From Dipteris shenzhenensis (Eukaryota > Polypodiophyta > Polypodiopsida > Gleicheniales), in NCBI GenBank assembly GCA_047967505.1, contig CM106540.1: a stretch of 64,000 bases of DNA; one strand, 5' to 3'. Positions 23,585 to 33,347 of this stretch are shown here, one piece after another. The first letter of the stretch is position 1. Each line of letters begins with the position of its first letter. Position numbers and translations under genes: made by a program. The notes under the pieces were generated by a model. It saw only the letters and a program-made list of their open reading frames with translations, ran no database searches and was not told the DNA's origin.

Positions 23585-23651
23585 TTTGCAGGAAAACACA
23601 ATTTCGAGCTGTTAGGAATTTCAAACTGTCCATATCGCGTTTTATTGCAAA
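23585..23651. repeat. Palindromic module 6
   Basis: Arms TTTGCAGGAAAACACAA and TCGCGTTTTATTGCAAA are separated by 33 bases. The arms are more diverged, but the spacing is unchanged. It is the copy nearest gene 4. Confidence 0.75.
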
Positions 23652-23758
23652 ATTGTCAATGTTGCTTCATCCACTCCTGTCATTGTCTTTTTGTGTCATA
23701 CCATGTTCTCCATGGCTGTAATCTCTTTCCATTGCTTTGTATGCAGTTTGTCAGAGTG

Positions 23759-24330
23759 ATGGTAAGAACAAAGTCAACTGCAAGGAAAGTTGGCAAAGGG
23801 CCAGGGCTTGCAGTAACAGCAGCTGGGGCATGTACCAAGAAATTTAGTGTGCCTCCAAAGGGAAGAGGTGCACATGGCAGGAACGGTAAGCCATCATATG
23901 CCATTGCAGATGAAAGAAGATAGCTTCAGCTCAAACTATGTATATAATTTCAGAGCTGATACAATTTGGAAGTTTTTGAGCTATGCCTCCCCCAAACATA
24001 TTGTACCAGCTACTGTCGAGTTGGGTGAGAGCTCTAAAGTCTGAGAAGGTGTCATACACCTTGATGACACAAATGAAGCTGATGTGGTGCCATAGGAACA
24101 AGGATCTAGTGCTGATGAGGAGAAGCCACAGGAACAAGGACCTGCTACTGATGTTGTTGAGGAGAAGATGGAGCAGTAGCAAACAGATGCTCCAGGGGCA
24201 GTAGAGGAGACAATGGAGCAGCACCAAGATACTGTACAGGACAGGATGGAGCAACAAAAAATAGATTCTCCAAAAAGTGATGATACGGAGAGCTTGGACC
24301 ATGTAGAGCAGCCTCTGGATCAAAAGCTGT
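23759..24330 (+). pseudogene. Gene 4 of the 10.9 kb element: small protein with H3-like N-terminus
   Basis: The ATG at 23759 opens a 54-codon frame (stop at 23921) that starts MVRTKSTARK and is strongly basic (several Lys/Arg, Gly-rich). Residues 3-10 resemble the first residues of histone H3 (A-R-T-K-Q-T-A-R-K). A possible splice donor (AACG|GTAAGC, 23886) precedes the stop. A downstream frame from about 23950 to 24330 is acidic and Gln/Glu-rich, interrupted by TGA 24042, TAG 24093 and TAG 24177, each one transition from CGA or CAG. Whether the two parts are spliced together is not proven; the phases I tried do not join simply. The function is unknown. The location, just after the promoter-like region, supports a real transcript. 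Confidence 0.45.
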
Positions 24331-24540
24331 AGATAAATAGAAAATGGTTGTCAAGAATATGTTCTACATGTACAATTAAACACTTCTGTATAAAATTTTA
24401 CTTTATTGAATACAATACCTTTGTTTATGGAGTCTGTGTTATCTCAATTTTCAAATTTTCAATGTCTTTGCATTTTATTGAACTCTCTCTTCTTTTGAGC
24501 ACCTGCAAAAAAGCAATATGAATCAATAGGGTAAAGTAAA

Positions 24541-25864
24541 CTAATAGCAGTGCTTAATGAGACTAGGATAAATCAGATGGTGTACCTTTTTATTGCTGTA
24601 GATAAATAAAAAGTCCTTTGAAATAGAACCTTCTGTCTCAAACAAAATGTCATTGTGCAATTGAGTTAGGGAGCAACATTCTCTTAATGAGATATTGACT
24701 AGCGCATCACCATTCTCAACAACATCAATATGAAGAAGTTTATTTTCTACACCAAAAGAATCTTCATCTTGATCCATTGGGACTAGTTTTGTGCCTAGCA
24801 TTCGACTGCGCTTACAATAAAAAGAAAAAATAAAATTTTGTGATGCAACCATGTACTTCAGTTGCATAGAAGGTTGGACAACCTCACAAAACACTGAACT
24901 ACATGTCTTCTTATCCTAACCTTTATCCAAAAATTGTGGCATGCATGCCGAACTTGTTGCTTTAACTGTGAACATTGTTTTTGAAACCTTCACCTGAAAG
25001 GTATTAAACAAGTCCACAAAAACTATGAGAGGCATGCATAAAGAAATTTTTATTATCCTTGTGGCAATATTGGGCCTCAGAGCTTTCTGTACTTCTTTGA
25101 AAAGCTTGGCCCTATATGCCTCTGTAACACTAAAATGTGGGTGAGGCCAATCCACTGAATTCCATGCCAGAAGGTCTTGTTTCCTTAACACACCATGTGT
25201 GTTAGCATTGTCCAGCAACTGATAAAAATGATCAGTAAAAAATATACCCGATTGAGCTAGCTCTGTTGCACATCGACCTTGGTATTGTTGTTCTCCTATC
25301 GATCCATGCAAAACATCTATAAATCCCAGAATACAATCGATGTTTTGCCATGTCTCATACGATGAAGGGTATAAATCTGAAATAAAACAACACAAGAATG
25401 TCAATAAGCAAAGAAAGAAAGCTTCATCTTTAAAATCCATACACCTCGAAAAGAAAAAAACCACAATAGAAAAATATACAATTAGGCCTGTGTTGCGGAA
25501 GATCATTTGGATAGTCTCGCAAGACAAGTTCTTTATGCATGTACACATGCTGAATCAAAACTTCTTTCACCGATATCTTCCCTCTGGTGATTTTAAAATC
25601 TCGTACTCTTCCCTTCCATGACGCCAAGAAAATGTTTTTTGTCTGGGGTCTTTTTCTTTTGCTAGGTTGCGTGAGCACCCATGCTCCTTTCGAAACATTA
25701 AACCTTTCCCAAGTTCCTTCCGTTTTGACTGTAGTTGAATTCTCTACTGAAGAAATAGAAGAAGCAGGTCGATGGGGTAAGGATGTGTGGTATAATTCTG
25801 CCTTCATATCATTATCATCCACAGAGCGTCTTCCACAAGAACGGCCATGGTTTTTATTCACCAT
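24541..25864 (-). pseudogene. Gene 3 of the 10.9 kb element: unknown protein
   Basis: Three frames on the minus strand look like exons: 25864-about 25490 (basic, with KRKRPQTKNIFLASWKGR and VYMHKELVLRDYPNDLPQH), about 25380-24916 (with YPSSYETWQNIDCILGFIDV and LRKQDLLAWNSVDWPHPHF), and 24894-24541 (with LLHIDVVENGDALVNISLRE). They are rich in ordinary hydrophobic and aromatic residues and look like a folded protein of roughly 400 residues. I recognise no family. The gene is convergent with gene 4 and its 5' end faces the right terminal repeat. From 25865 to 26324 I see no further gene. Exon borders are not determined. Confidence 0.45.
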
Positions 25865-26324
25865 GGAGACCTTGTGAATCTATAACAACAGCAAAGTAAT
25901 GTAAACAAGATAACAAATTGAAGTTTCAAGAAAGAGAAAGTGGGTAGACAGACAGTTGACAAGAAACATCTTACTCTATGCCAAACAGGATCTAGGGAGC
26001 AGTTTTGGAAAAGAAGAGGCTGCTACACAATGAGGCAATGGTGTAGAATGGTAGACCTTTCTAAGAAAAGGCAGCACAACATTCCAAAGTTCAAAGGAAG
26101 GTGGAAGCGGGAAGGCCCTTGTTAGATAAAATGTCAAACTAGATTCTATCTTCATGTCCAAAGATCTTGTGAGAATAAAAAACCAATCTCCACATTAATG
26201 TAGCATGCTTGTACCTACATAAAGTATTGTTTCTTTTTTCTATTTTCTCTTATTTTCGTGAATTTCCAACGTTACGTTGGCCCTCTATTGATTGGTTGAG
26301 AGCTTATTTTTCCAAACTGTAAAA

Positions 26325-26352
26325 GGCCCCAAAATGAGCTCCCTTTTTTCCT
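26325..26352 (-). repeat. Right terminal inverted repeat of the 10.9 kb element
   Basis: This is the partner of 15456-15483. Just inside each end lies the sequence CTGTAAAA, in the same orientation on the plus strand at both ends (15484-15491 region and 26317-26324), so identity stops sharply after the TIR. Confidence 0.85.
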
Positions 26353-27395
26353 AATGCATCAGTGGACCGATGAGATGCATGCCATGTCATCAACTCCGCT
26401 ATGGATTTGCATCGGAACATGTGCTGTATTCTTGCAATGATGAAAAAGTGTCTCAAGACCTTTACTGGTATCTACTCACCCTACAAGTCATCTCTATATC
26501 ATTGTTCCCCACACTTTGGACATTTAGCCAAATCCCCATGCTCACGACGAAAGAGAATACAATCATTACAACAAGCATGGATGGTATCATAATCCATACC
26601 CATCGTTATTAGCATCTTTTTTGCTTCATCTCTTGATGCGCGCATGGTATTTGGTGCAAGCAACATCTTTTGGAGCAACCTATCACGATTCAAACATACA
26701 TAGGCTTCGAATAATGATGATTCGGTACACTAATCCATACATGATGATTCTCAAAACAAACAATATCCAAATAATGAGTCAAATTAATGCAAGAGCTAAC
26801 CTCATTAAGGCCGAGACACTTGTATCCGACCACCCATACTTTACTTGTAGATTCAAGATTGAGAGATAAGCATGTAGTTTAGACATCCTAGCACCCTCAT
26901 ACAATTGTGTTGATTGCAACTCTCGCATTTTGACCTCAGACTCTGACATCACGTGTACATGGGATGTAGTGCCCCTAAAAATAGAATCCATCATGTTGAC
27001 CATACCCTCGTCATCATCCGGGAGACTATAGTCTTACTCAAAGTATGAAGGTATATGCATACCCTCGTCAGCCTCCTCATCCTGTTTTAAGATTTCGTGT
27101 AAATATAAGACCTTGTCTCAAGGTTTTGTACCATAATGGTATCCAATATTAACTGTGAACTTAAATAGCTTTGACTTACCGATAATCCATCAACATGTGC
27201 AACACCAAGGGTGGGTATTGGTTCGGACTCCTCCTCATACATTCGCAAGTGGCGCATGATAATATGATGTTGATATCGTACTTCTCGCTTGCAATGAGTG
27301 CAATGACAATATAACCTCTCCGTAAGCCACTTTGTGCTCCCGGGCATTGGTGCATCATCGGCGGATGAGCTTCCACTCGTCCCTTCCATCTGCAC

Positions 27396-28255
27396 TTATA
27401 AAATCATAACATAAGTTGTAAGGAAATATATTAACAATTATAAAATAGCATCTATGAGCTTTTTTTTAAACTTTAAACATAAAGTGTCATGAAGCGTCAC
27501 TATAGAGCGATGTTTTGACCTGTTCCGTCGCTATATAGCGATGATTTGCTCTGTTCCGTCATTATATAGCGATGTTTTTAATTAAAAGTGTCGTTATATA
27601 GCGACTGACCAACGTCGCTATATAACGATGCTGTGGGTTAAAACTCGAACCTCGCGACGCGCGGTGCTTTCTTTAGCAATCTCTATTGTAAGCTACAATC
27701 TCTCCTCCCACCTATTTCCGATGACCTCCCACTCTATTCTCCACTCCTCACCACACCTCACCCCTCTCTTAACACTTGTGCTCCCTCTCTACCCTTCTCC
27801 GTCTTTCTTTTCTTAAAAAGAAGTTTTTCAAGAAGGTGAGTCTCTTTGAACAATGTAGGTCCTTTTTTTGTGAGATTTCATTTCATGAGTGTTGAAGGAT
27901 GTTTCTCCTTGTATTGCTAAGGCTATATGCTAGTTTTCATGCTTGATTTCAAAGGATTGAAGCCAAAAAACGAGATTTTGTGAAAGAAAGAAGACTCACC
28001 TCTTCTAATCTTTTTTGTATTTCTCTTCCTTTGCTTTCTCCTTGTCTCCTCAATCCAATCTCTTTGAGAAGTTGCTTCTTTAAACTCCTCCTTCCTCTAA
28101 CTAGTTATTTGAAATGGTATGTTCTCTCTCTTTTGTAGGGCTAGTCCACAAAACACCGAGCGGAACGTACTATTCCAGGTAAGAAAGTGCTTCCTCTTTT
28201 TGTTATTTGCATTGGCTTGCAGCTAGTGCCTTAAGCGCTATCTGTAGTGATGGGC
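27396..28255 (-). promoter_or_regulatory. CACTA-1b TNP2 leader with CTATATAG palindromes
   Basis: Five copies or half copies of the GTCGCTATATAGCGA motif lie at 27490-27625, upstream of the first TNP2 exon on the minus strand. The rest matches 6956-7868 in reverse complement, including the block near 28140-28200 (CACAAAACACCGAG, then TTACTTGGAAT-like sequence). No gene is present. Confidence 0.65.
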
Positions 28256-28913
28256 GTAGGAACCCTCTCTTTCCCTGTCTTCCCTCTTCTTTCCCTCTTC
28301 TCTTCTCTTCCGTTTCTTCTTTTTTCCTCTTCCTTTTCCCCTCTTTCAATCTCTTTTTCCCTCTTCTTTTTCCCCCTCTTTCAATCTCTTTTTTCCTCCT
28401 TTCCTTCTCTTCTTTTTTTCATCTTTCAATCTCTTTTTCCCCTCTTCTTTTTTTCCCCTCTTTTAATCTCTTTTTCCCTCTTTTCCTTCTCCTTCTCCTT
28501 CAATCTTTCAATCTCTTTCCCCCTCTTTTTCCCTCTTTCCTTTCCCTCTTCTTCTCTCTTTCCCCCCCTCTTTCCCCTCTTCCAATCTCTTTCCCCTCTT
28601 TCATGCTCATGCTCTTATGCTCATGCATAAGCATAAGCATAAGCATGAGCATATGTCTCCTTCTCTTATGTTCATGCATAAGCATAAGCATGAGCATATG
28701 TCTCATTCTCTTATGCTTATGCTTATGCATGAGCATATGTCTCTTTCTCTTATGCATGAGCATATGTCTCTTTCTCTTATGCACAAGCATGAGCATAAGC
28801 ATAAGAGAAGGAGACATATGCTAATGCTTATGCTTATGCATGAGCATAAGAGACATATGCTTATGCTTATGCATAAGCATAAGCATAAGCATGAGCATAT
28901 GTCTCCTTCTCTG
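28256..28913. repeat. CACTA-1b divergent spacer repeat
   Basis: A pyrimidine-rich tract (TCTTTCAATCTCTTTTTCCC units, 28262-28600) is followed by ATAAGC/GCTTAT palindromes (28600-28905, for example GCATGAGCATATGTCTCCTT). It is the reverse-complement counterpart of 5700-6955 but shorter. The open frames over it are compositional. Confidence 0.8.
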
Positions 28914-29896
28914 ACTATGCCACTACCATCAGTTCTCCTTACCCAGATGAGGACCTCTCCTATCAAATCACGGCTGTCGGAGAGATAATAGAAGATAGAA
29001 AGGGCAAAGCAGTGATGGCCACCATGAGGCGGTTGATGAGCCATCACTTCAAGAGCGGCATTGCTACCGATTGGCGGTATCAAGATGACCAAAAGAAGCA
29101 GGCGGTCATCGATGAATTAAAACAAAAATACCCTAACCTGCCAAATTGGGAGTTTAATGAGAATTATATGCGAGAGCGCATAGGTTTGGTCTTGAAGCAT
29201 CGTAGATCAACCTTGCATACTTCCATCGCAAAGGGAATGGCTAAACCCAGCTGGGCAGACAAAGCTGATTGGAAGTTCTTCAAGAAGTAGAATAGGGACC
29301 ATCCCGAAATGTTCGAGGGTCAGAGGAGGGCTACGAGGAGATGGTTCGACACCATAGGTACTTCGCACTTTGGTGCAGGCGGACGGTTGGCATTCGAGGC
29401 AAATGTGGTAAGTCTACTTCTTCTCATTTAATGTATTGTTCTTTTTGTTTTACTACATATTACATGCACTTTATCTAACTCTAACTCTCGTAAATTGGAT
29501 CCACGGCAAGCTGCGATGGGTCGTCTTCCTATAGATGTAGAGACGCGACACGCGTTTCGCATAGGAACAAAGTCGTGGTTTATTGAGCAAGAGGCAATGG
29601 GAGCGACGGTCGATTGGGCTGAGGTGGCTGCTCGCACGATATAAGTCTACTCCTACTTGTAATCTCACTTTTTAAATTGTTTTATTTTTTAAGTTCCAAT
29701 CTAATTTTCAATTTATATGGTTCACTCTTAGGGTCAAAGCTCGAGCGTCCCATCATCGGAGGTGAGCGATCATAAGGGCCAGGAATCAAACACATGTGAC
29801 GAGGGTCAGGGAGAAGGCGCAGCTCACGAGGACCAAGGAACAGGCCAACAAGACGAGGACGAGGACGAGGACGACAAGGATGATTCGAATGAGTAG
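28914..29896 (+). pseudogene. CACTA-1b ORF1 (En/Spm second protein, TNPA-like), one premature stop
   Basis: Exon 1 (28914-about 29408) has RRLMSHHFKSGIATDWRYQD, KQKYPNLPNWEF, and after TAG 29288-29290 continues with RRATRRWFDTIGTSHFGAGG. Exon 2 (about 29508-29640) has GRLPIDVETRHAFRIGTKSW. Exon 3 (about 29731-29893) is acidic with DEDEDEDDKDD before the stop. The (S)HFGAGG block and gene order match the plant En/Spm ORF1 (Transposase_24 / Ptta type), whose relatives bind subterminal repeats. The homologous gene in CACTA-2 (53307-54672) has the same three-part structure ending in an acidic exon, which supports the model. It is divergent from TNP2. Confidence 0.7.
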
Positions 29897-29914
29897 TAGT
29901 AGTAGTAGTAGTAG
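29894..29914 (+). repeat. (TAG)7 at the ORF1 stop codon
   Basis: The stop codon of CACTA-1b ORF1 is the first of seven consecutive in-frame TAG triplets, a trinucleotide microsatellite grown from the stop. Confidence 0.9.
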
Positions 29915-30165
29915 CAGTTTGCATATACTTTGCCATGTATGTCATTTTGTATATCCGTTCGTTTGAGCGATTTTGTATCACCCTTTTAGAAAGGGTAATT
30001 TTGTAACAAACAATGTTGTATATGTTCGACATGTATATGCTTTTGTTGCTCGATCATTTCATTTGAGCGATTTTGTATCACCCTTTTCGCAAGGGAAATT
30101 TTGTAATAAATTTTTTTTTTTTTGTAATTACCAAAAAAAAAAAACATTAGTGGGGCAAAACAGGG
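29915..30165 (+). other. ORF1 3' flank with duplicated hairpin and a 22-bp palindrome arm
   Basis: The block GAGCGATTTTGTATCACCCT occurs at 29967 and 30067, each followed by a small hairpin (CCCTTTTAGAAAGGG and CCCTTTTCGCAAGGG) and AATTTTGTAA. This looks like a duplicated 3' UTR or polyadenylation region. At 30145-30166 lies the left arm of a 22 bp inverted repeat whose other arm is at 52047-52068, on the far side of the gypsy insertion. Confidence 0.55.
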
Positions 30166-30170
30166 CTTGC

Positions 30171-31213
30171 TGTTACCTTATCACACGACCACTTGTCGAC
30201 AGGCATTGACCACATGATGACATCTGTTGACCACATGTTGACCATGTGTCAACACAAGTTAGCCATGCGATCACACGGGTTCATCCAGGAGTACTGTCCG
30301 AGGCTGTCAACCACAGGTCGACACATGTTAACCACAGGTCGACACAGGTCAACCAGGAGTACCGTGTCCAAAGTGATCTCATCAAGAGCTGTGCACATGG
30401 AGAGTGAGCTTAGCACATGGAGCAGTCAGGAGTATTTATATTACACAGTGGTTCAGTGATATAGTGGTGTAGTGGTGCGGTGAACCAGCTCACCTATACA
30501 TGGAGAATTTACACCATCGGGCTGGCGAGTCAGGGAGTCAGAAAGTCGCCGAAGCCATCAAGAGGTGCGGTGAACCAGCTCACCTGCACATGGAGAATTT
30601 ATACCATCAGGCTAGCGAGTCAGGGAGTCAGGAAGTCACCGAAGCCATCAAGAGAGCCAGCGGCGCAACGGCTATCCTCAACAGCTAAGGCGATAAGAGG
30701 ATGACCAATGGGAAGAAAGGGGGGGATTCTCAGCGAAGAAGGGACCCTCCAAGGCGGGGGATGAAAATGAAGGAGAAGGGAGAGAGAAAAGGAGGCATTC
30801 GGCATTCAGCACGGGAGCGAAAGAGAGGAGAGTGAGGAGACATAGAGGCTAGAGCTATGAGCTCGCCAAGGAGAGAATGTGGAGAGACTTGTGTGCACCT
30901 TTTGTCTACTATGGGGATAGACTTGTGTATTCTGGTAATTTGCGACTTGTGTATTCTTGTGACTTGCAACTTGTGACCTGGGGACACGTCCAGTGATATG
31001 TACATTGGCCAACTCGGTCACTTTCTCATCTCTCTTGTCTCTTTCGGATATGGGGATTGTTCACCAGTGTAGGATTTTCTTATTTTGCTTATGTTGTGGA
31101 GTTCACCGGGGATTGTCATTTAGCATAGTGCACTCGTACGAGTGCACTCGTACGTCGTCGTTCACTGTCTCTGGTAACACCTCCGGAAGGATAGGAACCC
31201 CTCCCCTCAAACA
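30171..31213 (+). repeat. Gypsy 5' LTR (1043 bp)
   Basis: It begins TGTTACCTTATCACACGACC and ends CCCCTCAAACA. It contains clustered GTCGACA / TGTTGACC motifs (30195-30350), a roughly 90 bp direct repeat (CGGTGAACCAGCTCACCT at 30479 and 30568), and a palindrome near 31135 (CGTACGAGTGCACTCGTACG). Confidence 0.92.
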
Positions 31214-31218
31214 ATTTA

Positions 31219-31235
31219 TGGCGATCACGGTGGGA
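31219..31235 (+). other. Gypsy primer binding site, probably tRNA-Arg
   Basis: TGGCGATCACGGTGGGA lies five bases after the 5' LTR. It matches the 3' end of a plant tRNA-Arg (as I recall it) at about 15 of 17 positions. Confidence 0.5.
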
Positions 31236-31295
31236 CACTACTGGTATTGAGTAGCACGAGTGAAGTGGTGATCTAGGGTCCTAGAGAGAGGTCTT

Positions 31296-33347
31296 ATGCC
31301 GAGTAGTTCTGAAACCTTTGAAGGAGCTAGTGAGAGAACTAGGAGGTACTTGAGGAAAGTGGAGAAAAGACTTCCGGCAAACCAAACTAGGTACAAGAAG
31401 CATTACGTGCGACGTAAGTTTGCGAAGCCCTCAACTCGAGCACAAAGTGAGCCCACTGGAGCAGTAGCCCGAGCAAGTAACTTCATCGACACTCTCATTG
31501 ACTTGGATCAACAGGAACCCTGGTGGTCTGATCCAGACTCCGGAGAAGAAGAAGTGCAAAGCAAAGAACAGGTGAAAGAAGAGGGTACTAAGGACGAGGG
31601 CCCCTCAAGGACTCATCAAGGTCAAGGCAGCCCCTCTCCTCCTCCTGCAACGATGTCTTCATCAACCACCTCTTCTACCGGAGTGGTGACTCCATCTACT
31701 CCTACCTCGACCTCTTGTGGACAAGCTGCTACCTCATCTGTTATGCATAGCTCTGGGCTCCTAGCTAATCCTTCTTCTACATCTATCCCATTGGGGGATA
31801 CTTTTGCTCCAGCCATGCCTTTACCTGCCATGATGGTTTCATCTCCCTTTCTATCCACACCGGTGTTGCCTTTTCCACCACCTCCTTCCTTCCCTTCTGC
31901 CTACTCATCCATGACTTCAGCTCCGTCCCTCTCCTTCCCAAATGCTCTCCCATCCTCTTTCACCCCCACATCTTCCATGTTCTCACCCTTTCCCTCTGCA
32001 ACACTGAGACCCCCCACTTACGTGCTACCATCTAGGTACACTCCCTTTATGACTACATCAGTAGTGACTTCCCCATTGTGGTCCTCCACAGGAGGAGTTG
32101 TCGGGGTGGTCTCCTCCTTGGGAACACCAACACTCATTACAGCCCCATCGGGACTCCCTCCAACTCTTGCATCTTCTCCAGCCTCTCGGGTGGGGATGGC
32201 CGTTCTCAGTCCCCCAGACAGAGCTAGACTTCTTGAGCTACTCAACAAGGTCCACGTGAAGACTCAAAAGTTCAAAGGCCACCTCCATGAGGATGCGGAA
32301 GCTCATGTGAGGAAGTTCCTCACAGCATGTAAAGCTAAAGGTGTGGAGAATGAGCATGCGTTCCTTCACATCTTTCCTTCGTCATTGGAGGATGCAGCGG
32401 ATGTATGGTACAGTCAATTTCCTCCGGACCACTTCCAGACATGGACAGACCTAAGGGAGGAATTCTTACGTACTTTCAAGTTGGAAAAATTCAAACACAT
32501 GATTGTCCAAGAGTTGTCCACTGACACCATGAAGCCTGGAGAAAGCACCTCTGAGATGTACACAAGGATGAGGGACTTGGCGGCAAAGATGTCTGTGCCA
32601 CCTAATGATGTTGTCATGAAGGGATGGTTTTTGAAAGCATTACCCCCTTCCATTGCTATAAGGTTGGTGGATAAACTCCCTGAACATGCCTCACTTCAAG
32701 ACTTCCTAAAAGAAGCTGTCAAGATGGAATGGTCACAGTTAAGCTTTGCCTCATCAACAAATACGACCACCCAACTCCCAAGAGAGGAGGGATCATCCGC
32801 ATGGCAGCAACTCAAGAAGGAGTTAGAAGAAATCAAAGAAGGCCTGAAAGATAGAATAAAGGTGGATGGCCAATCGTCCTTTGAGGCCCAAATTCGAAGT
32901 GGCCTTTGGTGCACCGAATGCAAGGGTTCTAACCATGGTTACTGGGAGTGCCCCTCCAAGCGAAAGGTACCTACTTCTACCTCATTTTGTATATTTTGGG
33001 AGATCCATGGACATGATGCCTCTGAGTGTAGGTACCTCAAAGGATTAAGGAAGCTTCTTCTAGAGTATACCTCGGGGGAACCTCTAGTTGCTGCAGTCAA
33101 CAGAACGGTACCCATAACTTCTGGTCCAGCAGAAGTATCTTCTGCTCCCCCTCTTGCACGAGCATTTGAGCCACCTCCTCCTCCTCCTGTCATGCCACCT
33201 CCATTGCTTCCGACTCCCCCTTTGCTCCAAGCTCCTGCCCCCAATTCAATTGGTTCCCCTTATTTCTATTCTTAGCCATACTATGCCCCGTACCAACCAC
33301 CTATGTCAGGAGGTGTCTATGGACCCTCTTATCAACGCGGTCGAAGG
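31296..33347 (+). pseudogene. Gypsy gag, N-terminal and capsid part
   Basis: An open frame of 659 codons ends at TAG 33273-33275, and the frame continues to the copia insertion at 33347. Residues 1-300 are Pro/Ser/Thr-rich and probably disordered. Residues about 335-490 form a retrotransposon gag (capsid-like) domain with DAADVWYSQFP, TWTDLREEFLRTF and YTRMRDLAAKM. After residue 490 follows a Lys/Glu-rich segment, then a Cys/His cluster (CTECKGSNHGYWEC, about residues 536-549), then a Pro-rich part. The copia insertion separates this part from the two CCHC zinc knuckles at 39100-39210. Confidence 0.88.

Larger units (their letters stand above)
20556..23758. promoter_or_regulatory. Central control region of the 10.9 kb element
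   Basis: This 3.2 kb between divergent genes 2 and 4 has no convincing gene. It contains six palindromic modules (listed separately), a 957-958 bp tandem duplication (about 21477-21900 and 22435-22860), and promoter-like sequence in each duplicate: two CACGTG G-boxes about 25 bp apart, then a pyrimidine-rich patch. A further shorter direct repeat (GCATGTTCCAGCATGCTGCC, then the module, then TTGCTTCATCCACCCCTG) occurs at about 22262, 22978 and 23331. The architecture resembles a repeat-rich bidirectional promoter. Confidence 0.6.
15456..26352. mobile_element. Unassigned 10.9 kb DNA transposon with 28-bp TIRs
   Basis: The sequence interrupts the CACTA-1b transposase gene, and the flanks join cleanly when compared with the uninterrupted CACTA-1a copy at 8870-8900. 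Both ends carry a 28 bp terminal inverted repeat with one mismatch, starting AGGGAAAAAGGGAGCTC and ending in GGGGCC. The target duplication is either TGCAT (5 bp exact, 15450-15454 and 26355-26359) or AATGTGCAT (9 bp) with two bases lost on the right. Inside are four genes in the order gene 1 (+), gene 2 (-), gene 4 (+), gene 3 (-), with a repeat-rich control region in the middle. The terminus is not CACTA, hAT, mariner or Harbinger-like. A 9 bp duplication would suit Mutator, but gene 1 does not look like a MULE transposase. I cannot place it in a superfamily. Confidence 0.8.
12349..27395 (-). pseudogene. TNP2-type CACTA transposase (CACTA-1b), split by a 10.9 kb insertion
   Basis: Reading leftward, the 5' exons lie at 27395-26353 and the rest at 15455-12349. 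The N-terminal exon has HCTHCKREVRYQHHIIMRHL. Next come the MLLAPNT segment with HACCNDCILFRREHGDLAKC, the catalytic region with LAMDGVNPSG (about 15350), DVYMGPLIEELQ, LRGILMWTMHDY-like and LLDPMHIFKNV (about 14640), DUF4218 (13912-13316), DUF4216 (13285-12890) and an acidic C-terminus (12774-12349). Apart from the insertion near codons for HRSTD-like sequence it is much better preserved than the CACTA-1a copy, including long frames through DUF4218 and the C-terminus. The insertion separates the N-terminal part from the catalytic core, so this copy is dead. Confidence 0.87.

Noticed and set aside
22290-23651. CRISPR-like array suggested by six regularly built modules
   Set aside because: The modules are palindromes with variable distances between them inside a plant transposon; spacers are not unique and there are no cas genes.
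20556-23758. Small ORFs of 60-97 codons in the central control region
   Set aside because: They are not conserved between the duplicated copies and lack protein-like composition.
15456-26352. Assignment of the 10.9 kb element to Mutator (MULE)
   Set aside because: A 9 bp duplication is possible only if two bases were lost on one side, and gene 1 lacks the MULE zinc-knuckle and core motifs I would expect. Left open rather than asserted.
28207-28988. Frames of 205 and 123 codons in the CACTA-1b spacer
   Set aside because: They are repeat-derived, with alternating Ser/Phe and His/Lys/Met composition.
30193-31250. Short ORFs inside the gypsy LTRs
   Set aside because: They lie in LTR sequence with repeated GTCGACA motifs and differ between the two LTRs.
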